From Corallococcus macrosporus (GTDB lineage: Bacteria > Myxococcota > Myxococcia > Myxococcales > Myxococcaceae): a stretch of DNA of 64,000 bases. The translations under genes were made by a program, and so were the position numbers. This document shows, one piece after another, positions 30,839 to 40,555 of the stretch. The notes under the pieces were generated by a model that saw only the letters and a list, made by a program, of their open reading frames with translations, searched no databases and was not told the origin of the DNA. Where the stretch lies: positions 434,001 to 498,000 of the forward strand of contig NZ_JAFIMU010000010.1 of NCBI RefSeq assembly GCF_017302985.1, given 5' to 3'. Each line of letters starts with the position of its first letter. The stretch's first letter is position 1.

Positions 30839-30925
30839 GTGGGTGCCGCTGAACAACTGGCACCAGACATGGGGGCAGGTGGAACTTCCCTCGTGGGCCG
30901 GCCGTTGTAGAGATCAGCTGCCACC

Positions 30926-31795
30926 ATGTGCCGATTATTTGGATTCAGAAGCGCTGTTCCCGCCGCTGTCCATACCGCCCTGGTCACGGAGAGGAATTCC
31001 CTGCTCATCCAGTCGCGTGAGCACAAGGACGGTTGGGGTATCGCCACCTACGGTCAGGAGTGCTCGCCGCTCGTCGCGCATGGCGTGGGCCCGGCGCACA
31101 GCGACCCGGACTTCGAGCGGGTGTCCAGCCAGGTGTCCGCGCGCACCGTGGTGGCGCACATCCGCCAGGCGAGTGTCGGTGCGGTGGAGCTGCGCAACTC
31201 GCACCCGTTCCACTACGGCCGCTGGTCCTTCGTGCACAACGGCACGCTGCGCGAGTTCGCGAAGCACAAGGCCGCCGTGGAAGCGCTCATCCACCCGGAG
31301 CTGCGCGTCAACATCAAGGGTACGACGGACAGCGAGCGCTGCTTCTATCTGTTCCTGACGCGGCTGTCGGCGCGCGGGCCGCTCGACGGCACGGTGAGCG
31401 TGGAGGCGATGGCGCAGGCGCTCGCGGAGACGATGTCGCTCGTGTCCGTGATGACGGACGTGCCAGGGAGCCGCGAGCCGAAGGAGCGCTCCGCGATGAA
31501 CTTCCTCGTCACGGACGGCGAGGCGATGGTGGCCACGCGCCGCAACCGCACGCTCTTCATCTCCTCCGGCATGGGCGGATGCCCCGAGTCCCTGCGCCCG
31601 CCGAACACGGGCGTGCCGCTGCAGCAGTTCCTCGTCGCCAGCGAGTCGCTGTGCGGCGGGCCCCACTGGGTGCCCGTGGATGAAGAGGACGTGGTGGGCG
31701 TGGACTCGCGGCTGGTGTTCCACCGCTGGAAGGTGCAGACGCTGGCGGACGGGGTGCTGAACCCGCGGCCGCTGGAGCAGCACGCCCCGGTCTGA
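30926..31795 (+). CDS. class II glutamine amidotransferase (YafJ/EgtC-like)
   Basis: A 289-residue protein beginning MCRLFGF, where Cys2 becomes the N-terminal nucleophile of the Ntn-hydrolase fold after Met removal. Other fold residues are visible in HKDGWGIATY, VVAHIRQASVG and NSHPFHYGRWSFVHNGTL. Members include YafJ and EgtC (gamma-glutamyl amide hydrolase of ergothioneine synthesis). No other ergothioneine genes are nearby, so the substrate is unknown. There is no synthetase domain, so it probably acts as a hydrolase alone. It converges with tsaE with one base between stop codons. Confidence 0.88.
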   Translation: MCRLFGFRSAVPAAVHTALVTERNSLLIQSREHKDGWGIATYGQECSPLVAHGVGPAHSDPDFERVSSQVSARTVVAHIRQASVGAVELRNSHPFHYGRWSFVHNGTLREFAKHKAAVEALIHPELRVNIKGTTDSERCFYLFLTRLSARGPLDGTVSVEAMAQALAETMSLVSVMTDVPGSREPKERSAMNFLVTDGEAMVATRRNRTLFISSGMGGCPESLRPPNTGVPLQQFLVASESLCGGPHWVPVDEEDVVGVDSRLVFHRWKVQTLADGVLNPRPLEQHAPV

Positions 31796-31796
31796 C

Positions 31797-32285
31797 TCAG
31801 CCCAGCCACGCGTCGAGCAGTGCAACAGGACGCGCGCCGAAGGCCTCCACATCGAGGCTCCGCGCGTCCTCGCCCTCATGGCGGAGCGTGACGCGCAGGA
31901 AGTCGCGCGGCGCGGCCTGGGGGATGCGATCCAACCACTCCACCAGCATCGCGTGCTCGCCGCCCACCAGGTCCAGGAACCCGGTGGCGTACAGCTCGTC
32001 GTAGTCCGTTAGGCGGTACAGGTCCGCGTGGTACAGCGGGATGCGGCCCTCGTACGGGTACACGATGGCGAACGTGGGGCTGGCCACCTCCGACTGAGCC
32101 ACGCCCGCCCCTTCCGCCACGCCGCGCACCAGGTGCGTCTTGCCCGCGCCCAGGTCGCCAATCAGCCCCACGAAGTCCCCGGGCTGGAGCAACTGCCCCA
32201 GCTTCACGCCCAGCCGGTGCGTCTCCTCCGGCGACGGAGATACGAGCCGCCGCGAGCGCGTGGGCTGAGCTTCCGCGCCACTCAT
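31797..32285 (-). CDS. tsaE: tRNA threonylcarbamoyladenosine biosynthesis ATPase TsaE
   Basis: The 162-residue protein has Walker A GDLGAGKT (43-50), the SPTFAIV segment typical of TsaE, the Y/HADLYRL motif (PLYHADLYRLTD) and VEWLDRIP. TsaE supports the TsaB-TsaD complex that makes the t6A base at position 37 of ANN-decoding tRNAs, using ATP for turnover. The ATG at 32285 gives the normal family length; the longer frame from 32483 adds 66 residues without homology. It may share a promoter with nnrD, but a 298-base gap separates them. Confidence 0.94.
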   Translation of the reverse strand: MSGAEAQPTRSRRLVSPSPEETHRLGVKLGQLLQPGDFVGLIGDLGAGKTHLVRGVAEGAGVAQSEVASPTFAIVYPYEGRIPLYHADLYRLTDYDELYATGFLDLVGGEHAMLVEWLDRIPQAAPRDFLRVTLRHEGEDARSLDVEAFGARPVALLDAWLG

Positions 32286-32583
32286 CGCGCCCTCCGCGCC
32301 GCGACAAGGCCGCGGCCCACGAGCACGTCCGCCCGGCGAGGAGCCATGTGGCGCGGCGTCCGCGTGCGCATTGAGCGCTCCGCGCTCAAGAAGGGCCGGG
32401 TTCCACGCGCACGTCTGCCCGACATGACGGCCAGCAACGCGCCCACCGTGACGGTCGCGTCGAGACAGGGCTGCGGCCCACACGCGCGTTTGCCCTGCAC
32501 GACAGCCCGCAGCGCGTCACTCGCGCCATGACAAGGCCGAGCGCCGCAAGGCGCGGAGGCGTGAAGTGCCACGTTCGCGCCGA
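32286..32583. other. 298-base gap between tsaE and nnrD
   Basis: No gene is supported here. The tsaE frame stays open but its translation has no conserved motif. The stretch has imperfect repeats: GACAAGGCCG occurs near both ends (about 32302 and 32530) and GCGGCCCAC occurs twice (about 32313 and 32471). It may be decayed sequence or a leader of tsaE. Confidence 0.5.
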
Positions 32584-34116
32584 TCATCGCTCCCACCGCG
32601 TCCACACGTGGCCCAGGCCAATCAGGAGGTCCGTGGCGATGAGGCCCATGAGGCCGCGCTCCCGCGCCATCAGGTCGCCCGCGAGCCCGTGCGCGTACAC
32701 GGCCGTCCACGCGGCCTTGGGCAGCGGGATGCCCTGCGCGAGCAGCGCGCCGCACAGGCCCGACAGCACGTCGCCCGTGCCGCCCGTGGCCATGCCCGCG
32801 TTGCCCGTGGGGTTGATGAACACGCGCCCTCCCGCTTCCGCGATGAGCGTGCGCGAGCCCTTGAGCACCACCGTGCAGTTGAGAGACGTGGCCAGGTTGA
32901 GCGCCACGCCCACGCGGTGTGCCTGCACGTCTTTCGTCGTCCGGCCCCACAGCCGAGCCATCTCTCCCGGGTGCGGCGTGAGCAGCACGGGCCCCTTCGC
33001 GTCCCGCAGCACCTTGAGGTCCTCGGCCACCGCGTTGAGCGCGTCCGCGTCCAGCACCGCGGGCACCTCCACCGACGCCAGCAGGTCGCCAATCAGCGCG
33101 CCCGTCTCCGGCCCCCGGGGGATGCCCGGTCCCATCACCAGCGCGTCCTTGCCCTCCAGCGCGGCCTTCAGCGCCTCCAGGTCGCCCTTGCCCAGCGGGC
33201 CCTCACCGGGAATCGGTACGCCCATGATCTCCGGCGAGTGCGCCATCACCCACGGCAGCGCCTCCGGACGCGTGGCCACCGTCACGAGCCCCGCCCCGCT
33301 GCGCAGCGCGGACAGGGCCACCATCGCCGCCGCGCCCGTCTTGCCCGGGCTGCCCGCCACCACCAGCACGTGACCGTAGGTGCCCTTGTGTGAATCCGCT
33401 CGGCGCTTCGGAATCGCGTCACGCGCGTCCTTCTCCTCCACGCGGAACAGCTCCGCGCCGGACACCGCGCGCGTGGACTCACCGCCCAGGCCGATGTCCA
33501 CGCGCCGCACGTCGCCGCACAGCGACGCGCCGGGCTCCAGCTCATGCGCGGGCTTCACGAAGCCGAAGGCCACCGTGACGTCCGCCTCCACGCACGGCGA
33601 GAAGGGCTCCGCCGTGTCGCTCTGCAGGCCGGACGGCACGTCCGCGGCCACCACCTTCGCCCCCGCGCGCCGCCACCGCGCCACCGTCCCGATGGCGTCC
33701 GCGAAGATGCCCTCCGGCGCGCGCTTGAGTCCCGTGCCGAAGAGGGCGTCCACCACCACGTCGCCCGGGCCTGCTTCCGGCAGCGCCTCGAAGGCGCGCG
33801 GAGACTCCCCGAAGCCCTCCAGCGCCTGGAGGTTGCGCTTCGCCTCCGGGGTGAGCTTCCCCGTGTCCCCCACCAGCGACACCACCACGCGAGCGCCGCC
33901 CTCCAACAGGAAGCGCGCGGCGACCAGGCCGTCCCCGCCGTTGTTGCCGGGGCCGCACAGCACCGTGAAGCGCCCGCCGGGCCCCGAGAGGCTCCGCGCG
34001 GCCTCCGCGAGCGCACGGCCCGCGTTCTCCATCAGCAACCCGGACGGCATGCCGTGCTTCTCTTCGGCGGCCTTCTCGGCCTCACGCATCTGGACGGCGG
34101 TGAGCACGCGCTGCAT
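32584..34116 (-). CDS. nnrD: bifunctional NAD(P)H-hydrate epimerase / dehydratase
   Basis: The 510-residue protein fuses two repair enzymes. The N-terminal YjeF_N-like epimerase part (1-215) shows LLMENAGRALAE, LCGPGNNGGDGLVAAR and VVDALFGTGL. The C-terminal YjeF-C dehydratase part (about 230-505) shows VLVVAGSPGKTGAA, VMGPGIPRG, LTPHPGEMARL and NPTGNAGMATGGTGDVLSG, with the catalytic GTGD. The pair repairs NADH and NADPH damaged by hydration. GGGAGG precedes the ATG at 34116 at a fitting distance, favouring it over 34125. acpS ends 14 bases upstream, and the acpS-nnrD (yjeF) order is widespread in bacteria. Confidence 0.95.
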   Translation of the reverse strand: MQRVLTAVQMREAEKAAEEKHGMPSGLLMENAGRALAEAARSLSGPGGRFTVLCGPGNNGGDGLVAARFLLEGGARVVVSLVGDTGKLTPEAKRNLQALEGFGESPRAFEALPEAGPGDVVVDALFGTGLKRAPEGIFADAIGTVARWRRAGAKVVAADVPSGLQSDTAEPFSPCVEADVTVAFGFVKPAHELEPGASLCGDVRRVDIGLGGESTRAVSGAELFRVEEKDARDAIPKRRADSHKGTYGHVLVVAGSPGKTGAAAMVALSALRSGAGLVTVATRPEALPWVMAHSPEIMGVPIPGEGPLGKGDLEALKAALEGKDALVMGPGIPRGPETGALIGDLLASVEVPAVLDADALNAVAEDLKVLRDAKGPVLLTPHPGEMARLWGRTTKDVQAHRVGVALNLATSLNCTVVLKGSRTLIAEAGGRVFINPTGNAGMATGGTGDVLSGLCGALLAQGIPLPKAAWTAVYAHGLAGDLMARERGLMGLIATDLLIGLGHVWTRWER

Positions 34117-34130
34117 GGCTTCCAACCTCC

Positions 34131-34505
34131 CTACTTCGTCTGGAGCACCACCGTGGCCGCGGCCACGCCGGCATCATGGGTGAGCGCGAGCATCGCGTCC
34201 CACCCCCGCGCTTCCATCACCTCACGGGCCACGCCGGAGAGCACGAAGCGCGGCGGACCGCCCTCGCGCACCACCTCCATGTCCCGCCACTTCACGCCGG
34301 GAGGCACACCCATCGCCTTCACCAGCGCCTCCTTCGCCGCGAACCGCGCCGCGTACGCGCTGGCCGCGTCATGCCGAGGCGCGCAGTAGGCCCGCTCCCC
34401 GTCGGTGTACACGCGCTGAAGGAACGCCTCCGCGCGCGGTCCGTCGAGGATGCGCTGGATGCGCTCGATGGAGCAGAGATCCAACCCCAGGCCGACGATG
34501 GGCAT
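34131..34505 (-). CDS. acpS: holo-[acyl-carrier-protein] synthase
   Basis: The 124-residue protein matches AcpS in length and motifs: IVGLGLDLCSIERI at the N-terminus, with Asp9 as magnesium ligand, and RFAAKEALVKAMG, with the second ligand Glu and the catalytic Lys region. It moves 4'-phosphopantetheine from CoA to the acyl carrier protein, needed for all fatty-acid synthesis. It lies between pdxJ (six bases upstream) and nnrD (14 bases downstream), in what looks like a single operon with pdxJ. Confidence 0.96.
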   Translation of the reverse strand: MPIVGLGLDLCSIERIQRILDGPRAEAFLQRVYTDGERAYCAPRHDAASAYAARFAAKEALVKAMGVPPGVKWRDMEVVREGGPPRFVLSGVAREVMEARGWDAMLALTHDAGVAAATVVLQTK

Positions 34506-34511
34506 GCGTGC

Positions 34512-35237
34512 CTATCCCGGGTCGCGCATCAGCTCGAGCATCTCGCGCACCGCGCGCTCGAAGCCCACCAGCACCGCGCGCGCCACGATGGCGTGCCCGA
34601 TGTTGAGCTCGTCGATCTCCTGGATGCGCGCGATGGCCTGCACGTTGTCGTAGTTGAGCCCGTGGCCCGCCGCGACGCCCATGCCCAGCTTGGCGCTCGC
34701 CTTGGCCGCGTCCACGATGCGCGCCAGCTCCCGCGCGCGCTCCTTCTCGTTGCGCGCCTCGCAGTAGCGGCCCGTGTGCAGCTCGATCCGGTCCGCGTTC
34801 ACCTTGTGCGACGCGCGCACCTGGTCCAGGTCCGGATCGATGAACAGCGAGACGGCGATCTCCCCGTCCTTGAGGTTCTTGATGATCTTCGCGATGGACT
34901 CGCGCTGGCCCGCGACCTCCAGGCCGCCCTCGGTGGTGAGCTCCTCGCGCCGCTCGGGCACGAGCGTCACCACGTCCGGCTTGTACTCGTAGGCGATCTT
35001 CACCATCTCCGCGGTGGCGGCCATCTCCAGGTTGAGGAGCGTCTGCACCGTTTCGCGGAGGATGCGCAGGTCCCGGTCCTGGATGTGGCGCCGGTCCTCG
35101 CGCAGGTGGATGGTGATCTGCCGGGCGCCGGCCAGCTCCGCCATCGCCGCGGCCGTCACCGGATCCGGATACACGGTGCGCCGCGCCTGCCGCAGCGTCG
35201 CCACGTGATCCACGTTGACACCCAGTCGCTGTCCCAT
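34512..35237 (-). CDS. pdxJ: pyridoxine 5'-phosphate synthase
   Basis: The 241-residue protein is a TIM barrel of the PdxJ family: [15 protein letters not shown] holds the N-terminal phosphate-binding residues, followed by [29 protein letters not shown] and the ELHTGRYC substrate site. It condenses 1-deoxyxylulose 5-phosphate with 3-amino-2-oxopropyl phosphate to give vitamin B6. The pdxJ-acpS pairing is a common bacterial operon. It is separated from glmM by 101 bases on the same strand. Confidence 0.97.
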   Translation of the reverse strand: MGQRLGVNVDHVATLRQARRTVYPDPVTAAAMAELAGARQITIHLREDRRHIQDRDLRILRETVQTLLNLEMAATAEMVKIAYEYKPDVVTLVPERREELTTEGGLEVAGQRESIAKIIKNLKDGEIAVSLFIDPDLDQVRASHKVNADRIELHTGRYCEARNEKERARELARIVDAAKASAKLGMGVAAGHGLNYDNVQAIARIQEIDELNIGHAIVARAVLVGFERAVREMLELMRDPG

Positions 35238-35338
35238 CGTCCCGCTCCTTGCGCTGGCGCGGTGCGGGATTGTCCAGGGACCCGGGCCCGCGCCGGCCCC
35301 TCTATTCGTGGCCGGCGTCCGGAAGTCAACCGCTGTCG

Positions 35339-36733
35339 CTAGCCGTTGAGCGCCTTGGAGAGCGCCTCGACGATTTGACGGGCGTACGCCTCGTTGCGCG
35401 CCGCGTCCTCGCCTTCAATCAGCACGCGGGCCTTGGGCTCCGTGCCGGAGAAGCGCACCAGCACGCGGCCATTGCTGCCCAGCTTCTGCTCCACGTCCTT
35501 GATGGCCTTCATCACCGTGGGCAGCTCACCCAGCTCCTTCTTCTGCTTCACCACGACGTTGAGCAGCGTCTGCGGCACCGGCTGGAAGATGGAGGCCAGC
35601 TCCGACAGCGGCTTCTGCTGGCGGCACATGACGGCCAGCAGCTGCAGCGCCGCGAGCGTGCCGTCGCCCGTGGTGGTGTGATTCAGGAAGATGAGGTGGC
35701 CGCTCTGCTCGCCGCCCAGGCTGTAGCCATTGCGGCGCATCTCGTCCACGACGTGCCGGTCGCCCACGCGCGTGCGGACCACCTTCACGCCCCACTGCGC
35801 CACCGCGCGCTCCAGGCCGATGTTGCTCATCACCGTGGAGACGAGCGTCTTCTTCTTGAGCTCCTTGCGCGCGACGAGCTCACCCGTGCAGATGGCCATG
35901 ATGGCATCGCCGTCCACGACGTTGCCCTTCTCGTCCACGACGATGAGGCGGTCCGCGTCGCCGTCCAGCGCGATGCCCAGGTGCGCGCCGTGCTTCACCA
36001 CGGCCTTGGACAGGCCCTCCGGGTGGAGCGCGCCGCACTTGTGGTTGATGTTCTTGCCGTCCGGGGACACGCCCAGCGCGATGACCTTCGCGCCCAGCTC
36101 CTCCAGCACCGACGGCGCCGTGCGGTACGCCGCGCCGTTGGCGCAGTCCACCACGATGGTCATCCCCTCCAGCGTCAGCTCGCGGGGGAACGTGGCCTTC
36201 AGGTAGACGATGTAGCGGCCGCGCGCGTCGTCCAGGCGGATGGCCCGGCCAATCTTGGTCGCCGTGGGGCGGATGTTGTCGATCTCACCGCTGGAGACCA
36301 GCTCTTCGATCTTGGCTTCCGTCTCGTCCGGCAGCTTGAAGCCGTCGCGCCAGAAGAACTTGATGCCGTTGTCCTGGTACGGGTTGTGGGACGCCGAGAT
36401 GACGGCGCCCGCGTCCGCGCGCATGGACGTGGTGAGGTTGGAGATGCCGGGCGTGGGCAGCGGGCCCACCTGCTCCACGTCGACGCCCATGGAGATGAGG
36501 CCGGCGGACAGGGCCTGCTCCAGCATGTAGCCGGAAAGGCGCGTGTCCTTGCCCACGATGACGCGGTGGCGGTGCGGACCGTTGCGGATGAGGTACGCCA
36601 GGGCGCGCCCGAGCTTCATCGCGACCTCGGCCGTCATCGGATAGACGTTGGCGACGCCGCGGACGCCATCCGTTCCGAACAGCCGCTCCGTCTTCTGCGC
36701 TTCCTTGGGGGGCATGTCCATCCTGTACGCCAT
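35339..36733 (-). CDS. glmM: phosphoglucosamine mutase
   Basis: The 464-residue protein starts at ATG 36733 ([13 protein letters not shown]) and has the GlmM signature [13 protein letters not shown]. The catalytic serine loop is [12 protein letters not shown] (Ser115 is phosphorylated), the metal site is ALDGDADRL and the sugar-binding loop is [10 protein letters not shown], with [11 protein letters not shown] near the end as phosphate site. It converts glucosamine-6-phosphate to the 1-phosphate for peptidoglycan and lipopolysaccharide precursors. folP lies upstream in the same direction, an arrangement known in many bacteria, with 164 bases between. The longer frame to 36901 overlaps folP and is not supported. 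Confidence 0.96.
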   Translation of the reverse strand: MAYRMDMPPKEAQKTERLFGTDGVRGVANVYPMTAEVAMKLGRALAYLIRNGPHRHRVIVGKDTRLSGYMLEQALSAGLISMGVDVEQVGPLPTPGISNLTTSMRADAGAVISASHNPYQDNGIKFFWRDGFKLPDETEAKIEELVSSGEIDNIRPTATKIGRAIRLDDARGRYIVYLKATFPRELTLEGMTIVVDCANGAAYRTAPSVLEELGAKVIALGVSPDGKNINHKCGALHPEGLSKAVVKHGAHLGIALDGDADRLIVVDEKGNVVDGDAIMAICTGELVARKELKKKTLVSTVMSNIGLERAVAQWGVKVVRTRVGDRHVVDEMRRNGYSLGGEQSGHLIFLNHTTTGDGTLAALQLLAVMCRQQKPLSELASIFQPVPQTLLNVVVKQKKELGELPTVMKAIKDVEQKLGSNGRVLVRFSGTEPKARVLIEGEDAARNEAYARQIVEALSKALNG

Positions 36734-36897
36734 GTGTGCCGCTCCACCTTTCCCATTGCCGGAAGGGCTCCGGCCACTCGCGTCCGGGGGCTTATACCCC
36801 GTCCGGCACGTGGGCCCGAAGCTAGGGATGCGGTGCCACCCAGGCAAGCGCCCGGGCGTGCGGACCTGAACACCTCCGACGCCAGGGCTTGTCCGCG

Positions 36898-38121
36898 TCA
36901 CCCGCCGTACAGGTCACCGCCGCCCCGGGCCCGCCGGATGGCGTCCGCCACCGCCAGCGCGTCCCGGGCCTCTCCCACGTCGTGCACCCGCACCACGTCC
37001 GCGCCCCCCAGGACCGCCATGGCCGCCACGGAGCCCAGGGTGGCCGCCAGGCGCTCCTGGGGGCCCTTGCCGCCCGCCAGCTTCCCGAGGAAGGACTTGC
37101 GGCTGGTGCCCACCAGCAAGGGCTGTCCCAGCCCGCGCAGCTCCTCCAGCCGGCGCAGGAGGAAGAGGTTGTGCTCCAGCGTCTTTCCGAACCCGATGCC
37201 GGGGTCCAGGAGGATGCGCCCGCGCGGGATGCCCGCCTCGGTGGCCGTGAACATCCCCTCCTCCAGGTAGTCCATCACCTCGCCCACCACGTCGTCGTAG
37301 CGGGGGGCCTGCTGCATCGTCTTCGGCATGCCCTGGGTGTGCATCAGACAACACGCGGCGCCCGCGGCGGCCACCACGCCGGCCAGCGTCGGGTCGGAGT
37401 GGAAGCCGGTGACGTCGTTGATGAGGTGGGCGCCGGCCTGGAGCGCCTCCTTCGCGACGGCGGCCTTCATCGTGTCCACGGAGATGGGCACGGTGGAGCG
37501 GCGCTTGATGCCCTCCACGACCTTGAGGATGCGCGACAGCTCCTCGTCCGCGGACACCGGCAGGGAGCCCGGCCGGGTGGATTCACCGCCCACGTCGACG
37601 ATGTCCGCGCCCGCGTCCACCAGCTTCAGCGCGTGCTCCACGGCGCTGTCCGCGTCCGGGAGGCTGCCGCCGTCGGAGAAGCTGTCCGGCGTCACGTTCA
37701 CCACGCCCATGAGGTACGTGCGCGCGCCCCACTCGAACCGGCGGCCGCTCAGCGTCAGCGCCGTCATGGGCGTGGGGGACAGCACCTCCTCCAGCACGCG
37801 CGCCAGGCCATCCGTGCGCGGGGACTTGCGGGCGAGCGAAATGAGCCGGTCGAACTGCTGGCGGCTGCCGGACAGGAGCACCTCGCCGGGGTGATCCACG
37901 TGTCCGCCGGGCGTCCAGGTGGGCAGCTTCTCGCGTTCCTTGGAGCCGTACGGAGGCACCAGCTCCTCCTCGTAGGAGGGACGGCCCCCGGTGACGAGCA
38001 CGTGCGCGTAGCCCAGCTCACGCGTCAGGTGCTCGCGGTTGCGGGGCGACAGGTTCAGGCGGCGCAGGACGAGCGACAGGTCCTCGGGACGGTCTCGCGA
38101 GATGAGGCGGGCACGCAGCAC
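36898..38121 (-). CDS. folP: dihydropteroate synthase with an N-terminal extension
   Basis: The 407-residue protein has a complete DHPS barrel from about residue 130: [51 protein letters not shown] and GTSRKSFLG. It joins p-aminobenzoate to dihydropterin pyrophosphate in folate synthesis and is the sulfonamide target. The first 125 residues ([20 protein letters not shown] onward) are not part of the standard enzyme; such extensions occur in some delta-proteobacteria and I cannot assign a role. In many bacteria ftsH directly precedes folP; here ftsH2 lies 4.8 kb upstream, separated by two lipoprotein paralogues. Confidence 0.93.
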   Translation of the reverse strand: MLRARLISRDRPEDLSLVLRRLNLSPRNREHLTRELGYAHVLVTGGRPSYEEELVPPYGSKEREKLPTWTPGGHVDHPGEVLLSGSRQQFDRLISLARKSPRTDGLARVLEEVLSPTPMTALTLSGRRFEWGARTYLMGVVNVTPDSFSDGGSLPDADSAVEHALKLVDAGADIVDVGGESTRPGSLPVSADEELSRILKVVEGIKRRSTVPISVDTMKAAVAKEALQAGAHLINDVTGFHSDPTLAGVVAAAGAACCLMHTQGMPKTMQQAPRYDDVVGEVMDYLEEGMFTATEAGIPRGRILLDPGIGFGKTLEHNLFLLRRLEELRGLGQPLLVGTSRKSFLGKLAGGKGPQERLAATLGSVAAMAVLGGADVVRVHDVGEARDALAVADAIRRARGGGDLYGG

Positions 38122-38212
38122 GTTCAGGTCCCCTTCAAGAGCGTGAGGGCGGCGAGGGGTCAGTGTCGCCGCTTCCCCCGGTCCAGGGAAGCGAGGATGA
38201 CGTGAACGCGCA

Positions 38213-38248
38213 CGGGCCCGGCACCTCGCGAGGAAGGCACCGGGCCCG
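38213..38248 (-). terminator. hairpin downstream of the first DNRLRE/propeller lipoprotein
   Basis: CGGGCCCG(G) occurs on both sides of ACCTCGCGAGGAAGGC, giving a strong GC stem 28 bases after the gene's stop. A near-copy follows the paralogue at 40494, so the hairpin was duplicated with the gene. No T-run follows this copy. Confidence 0.6.
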
Positions 38249-38275
38249 GCGCGCGTCAGGGGCCGCCCGCGGACG

Positions 38276-40312
38276 TCACGGGATGAACTGGATGACCCCG
38301 ATGTCCGACTCGCCCCCGCCGACGGACGTGACGACCCGCTCGCCCACGTAGGCGGTGTCCCGGAAGGTGAAGCCCAGCCGCGTCGACCCCGAAGGCGTCA
38401 CCGCCATCGCGGTGTTCACGACCCCGGGCCCCACGAGGCGCGACCAGCGCAGCGCGCCCGTCGGGCCGTAGCTCGCGAAGAAACCCATCGGGTCGTACAG
38501 GGACAGGCCTTCGGTCCCCAGCGGACCGCCGCCCAGGTCGAAGGTGTTCAGCGGCGTGATGCCATTCACGATGACGTTGCCCGCGCTGTCCACCGCCACG
38601 GACCGGGCGCTGTCTCCGCCGCCGTAGCCTCCGAAGACGCGCACCCAGCCGTCCGTGCCGGTGCCGGTGAGCGTGCCGAACACGGCGTCATCCACGCGCT
38701 CGTCGTACGTCGGGTCCTTGCTCGTGTACTGCGTGCCCTGGAAGACGAACGTGCCATTGAAGTCCCCGGCGAAGGCCACCCCGCCCGACGGCAGCACCGC
38801 GAGGCTGTGGATGGTCCCCGTGCTGCCCTTCAACGCACGGCCCCACGCCGGCGTGCCGTCCGGCGCGAAGCGCGCGACGAAGGGCGACAGGCCGTACGCC
38901 CCCGCCGACGCGAGCACCGGGTTGCCGCTCCGGCCGCCCAGGAAGATGGCCCCGTTGGCATCGGTGGCGAGCGCCGCGGTGTCGTCGCCCTCCCCGCCCT
39001 CGAAGGCCCGGGACCAGAGGTGCCCGCCGTTGAAATCGAACTTCGCGAGGAAGAGGCCGTTGGTCGGGTCATCCTGCTGGCTGCCGGGACCCGCGAAGAT
39101 TTCACCACCGCCCAGGTCCAGGTAGCCCTGGAAGCGGCCCGTCACGATGAGACTGCCGTTGGCGTCGGTGGCCACCGCGGCGGGGACGGCCGGGGCGGCG
39201 AACACCTGCCCGGGCGAGCCCCCGGGGCGCTTCTGCGCGCGGTAGCCGCGGGCCCAGACCGGCGCGCCGTCAGGGGCCAGCTTCAGGAGGAACAGGCCCT
39301 GGCCGCCCAGCCCCGGCTGGACGTACGGCAGCGGCCCGGTGCCGAAGTCCGGGCTGCCCTCGTAGGTGCCCACCACCAGCACGTTGCCCAGCGGCGTCGC
39401 GGTCAGCGCACGCATCGTCACCTGCGCGCCCGGCGCGTAGACCCGCGCCCACTGGGTGTTGGCGCCGTTGTCGTCGCGCGACACGAAGAGGCCGCCGGGC
39501 GCCGGCAGCGCCACGCCCCCCATCGAGGCCGTGCCCTGGTAGCTGCCCCCCATCACGAAGCCGCTGCCGTCCGGCAGGTTGACCAGCCCCACCAGCACGT
39601 CCTTGCCCGCCCCGCCGTACTTCCGGCGCCAGTCCGTGCCCGCCAGCTCCGGGCCCTGGAAGGTGCACCACTCGTAGTGCGTCACCGTGTCCAGCATGGG
39701 CCGCCGCGACGCATTGGACGCCTCGCGCGAGGAGAAGTCCGCGCCGTCCTCGCCCACGGGCTTGAGCGCCAGCGTCAGCGTGGAGTACGAGCGCACCGCG
39801 TCCTTCACCTCGGCGGTCAGCCATCCATCCGTCGCGACCTCCGGCACCGTGGCGACCTCGATGCCCTCCACGGGCCGCGTGTTCCAGGTGAGGTCGCCCT
39901 CGGAGAAGCCCGACATCGTCCCGTGCACCGTCACGCCCGTCGAGGTGCCGTTCTTCGCGTAGAGCCGCAGCCGGGCCCGCGTCAGCGTCCCGCCCTGATC
40001 CACCAACGGGAAGAGCAGGTAGGACTGGTAGCGCGTCGGCACCGAGTCCACGAGCAGCGTGCTGGAACCGCTGAGGTTCGCGTCCGGTTGGTCGCTGCGC
40101 ACCGTCCCGTCCGCGATCGCCACCACCGTCCGCGCCACATCCCGGCTCTGGGGCCGGCACTCGGGAAGCAGCGCCGCCTTCGACTGCCGCACCACCCCCG
40201 GTGTCCCTTGCGTCTCCGTTTCCTGCCCTTCCGTCATCCCGCCACAACGTGGCAACAGCGTCACCATTGCAACTGCCGTCAAGCCCCTGACTCCCCACTT
40301 CCACCCGGTCAT
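38276..40312 (-). CDS. DNRLRE-domain beta-propeller lipoprotein (paralogue A)
   Basis: A 678-residue exported protein. The signal region ends LLPRCGG, an atypical lipobox with Arg before Cys. Residues about 50-210 form a DNRLRE/CBM96-like domain (SDQPDANLSGSSTLLVDSVP, LTRARLRLYAKNGT, LTWNTRP). The remainder is a series of SBBP-like propeller blades, each with a pattern such as VATDANGSLIVTGRFQG or VNLPDGSGFVMGGSYQG. The domains suggest binding of polysaccharide or a cell-surface partner; no catalytic residues are seen. It resembles paralogue B along its whole length. A sigma-54 type promoter lies 42-57 bases before its ATG and a hairpin follows the stop. Confidence 0.85.
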   Translation of the reverse strand: MTGWKWGVRGLTAVAMVTLLPRCGGMTEGQETETQGTPGVVRQSKAALLPECRPQSRDVARTVVAIADGTVRSDQPDANLSGSSTLLVDSVPTRYQSYLLFPLVDQGGTLTRARLRLYAKNGTSTGVTVHGTMSGFSEGDLTWNTRPVEGIEVATVPEVATDGWLTAEVKDAVRSYSTLTLALKPVGEDGADFSSREASNASRRPMLDTVTHYEWCTFQGPELAGTDWRRKYGGAGKDVLVGLVNLPDGSGFVMGGSYQGTASMGGVALPAPGGLFVSRDDNGANTQWARVYAPGAQVTMRALTATPLGNVLVVGTYEGSPDFGTGPLPYVQPGLGGQGLFLLKLAPDGAPVWARGYRAQKRPGGSPGQVFAAPAVPAAVATDANGSLIVTGRFQGYLDLGGGEIFAGPGSQQDDPTNGLFLAKFDFNGGHLWSRAFEGGEGDDTAALATDANGAIFLGGRSGNPVLASAGAYGLSPFVARFAPDGTPAWGRALKGSTGTIHSLAVLPSGGVAFAGDFNGTFVFQGTQYTSKDPTYDERVDDAVFGTLTGTGTDGWVRVFGGYGGGDSARSVAVDSAGNVIVNGITPLNTFDLGGGPLGTEGLSLYDPMGFFASYGPTGALRWSRLVGPGVVNTAMAVTPSGSTRLGFTFRDTAYVGERVVTSVGGGESDIGVIQFIP

Positions 40313-40353
40313 CGTGCTTCTCCCAGCGAGGTCGTCCTCGCGCGCACTCGTAG

Positions 40354-40369
40354 TGCATCCCGAGTGCCA
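40354..40369 (-). promoter_or_regulatory. sigma-54 promoter of paralogue A
   Basis: On the minus strand TGGCACTCGGGATGCA fits the -24/-12 consensus TGGCAC-N5-TTGCA with one mismatch and correct GG-GC spacing. The start of transcription would be about 30 bases before the ATG at 40312. Paralogue B has the same element. Confidence 0.75.
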
Positions 40370-40493
40370 GCGGCCTTCCGCGAGTGGACACCCCGGCCGG
40401 AGGGAAAACCGTCGCGGAGAAACGTCACGGGGACGCCCAACGCACTCGCCCGGAGTTCACTCCCCGCATGAGGCCGGAGGCCCGAAAAGGCAG

Positions 40494-40529
40494 CGGGCCC
40501 GGCCCCTCCGCGAGGAAGGACCGGGCCCG
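40494..40529 (-). terminator. terminator downstream of paralogue B
   Basis: CGGGCCCGG (40494-40502) and CCGGGCCCG (40521-40529) form the stem; on the minus strand GCTGCCTTTTC follows, giving a short T-run. It closely resembles the hairpin after paralogue A. Confidence 0.75.
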
Positions 40530-40555
40530 AGGCCCCGCATCAGCGCGTCACGTGC

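Noticed and set aside
32286-32483. 66-residue N-terminal extension of TsaE
   Set aside because: No homology, unusual composition, and the ATG at 32285 gives the normal family length.
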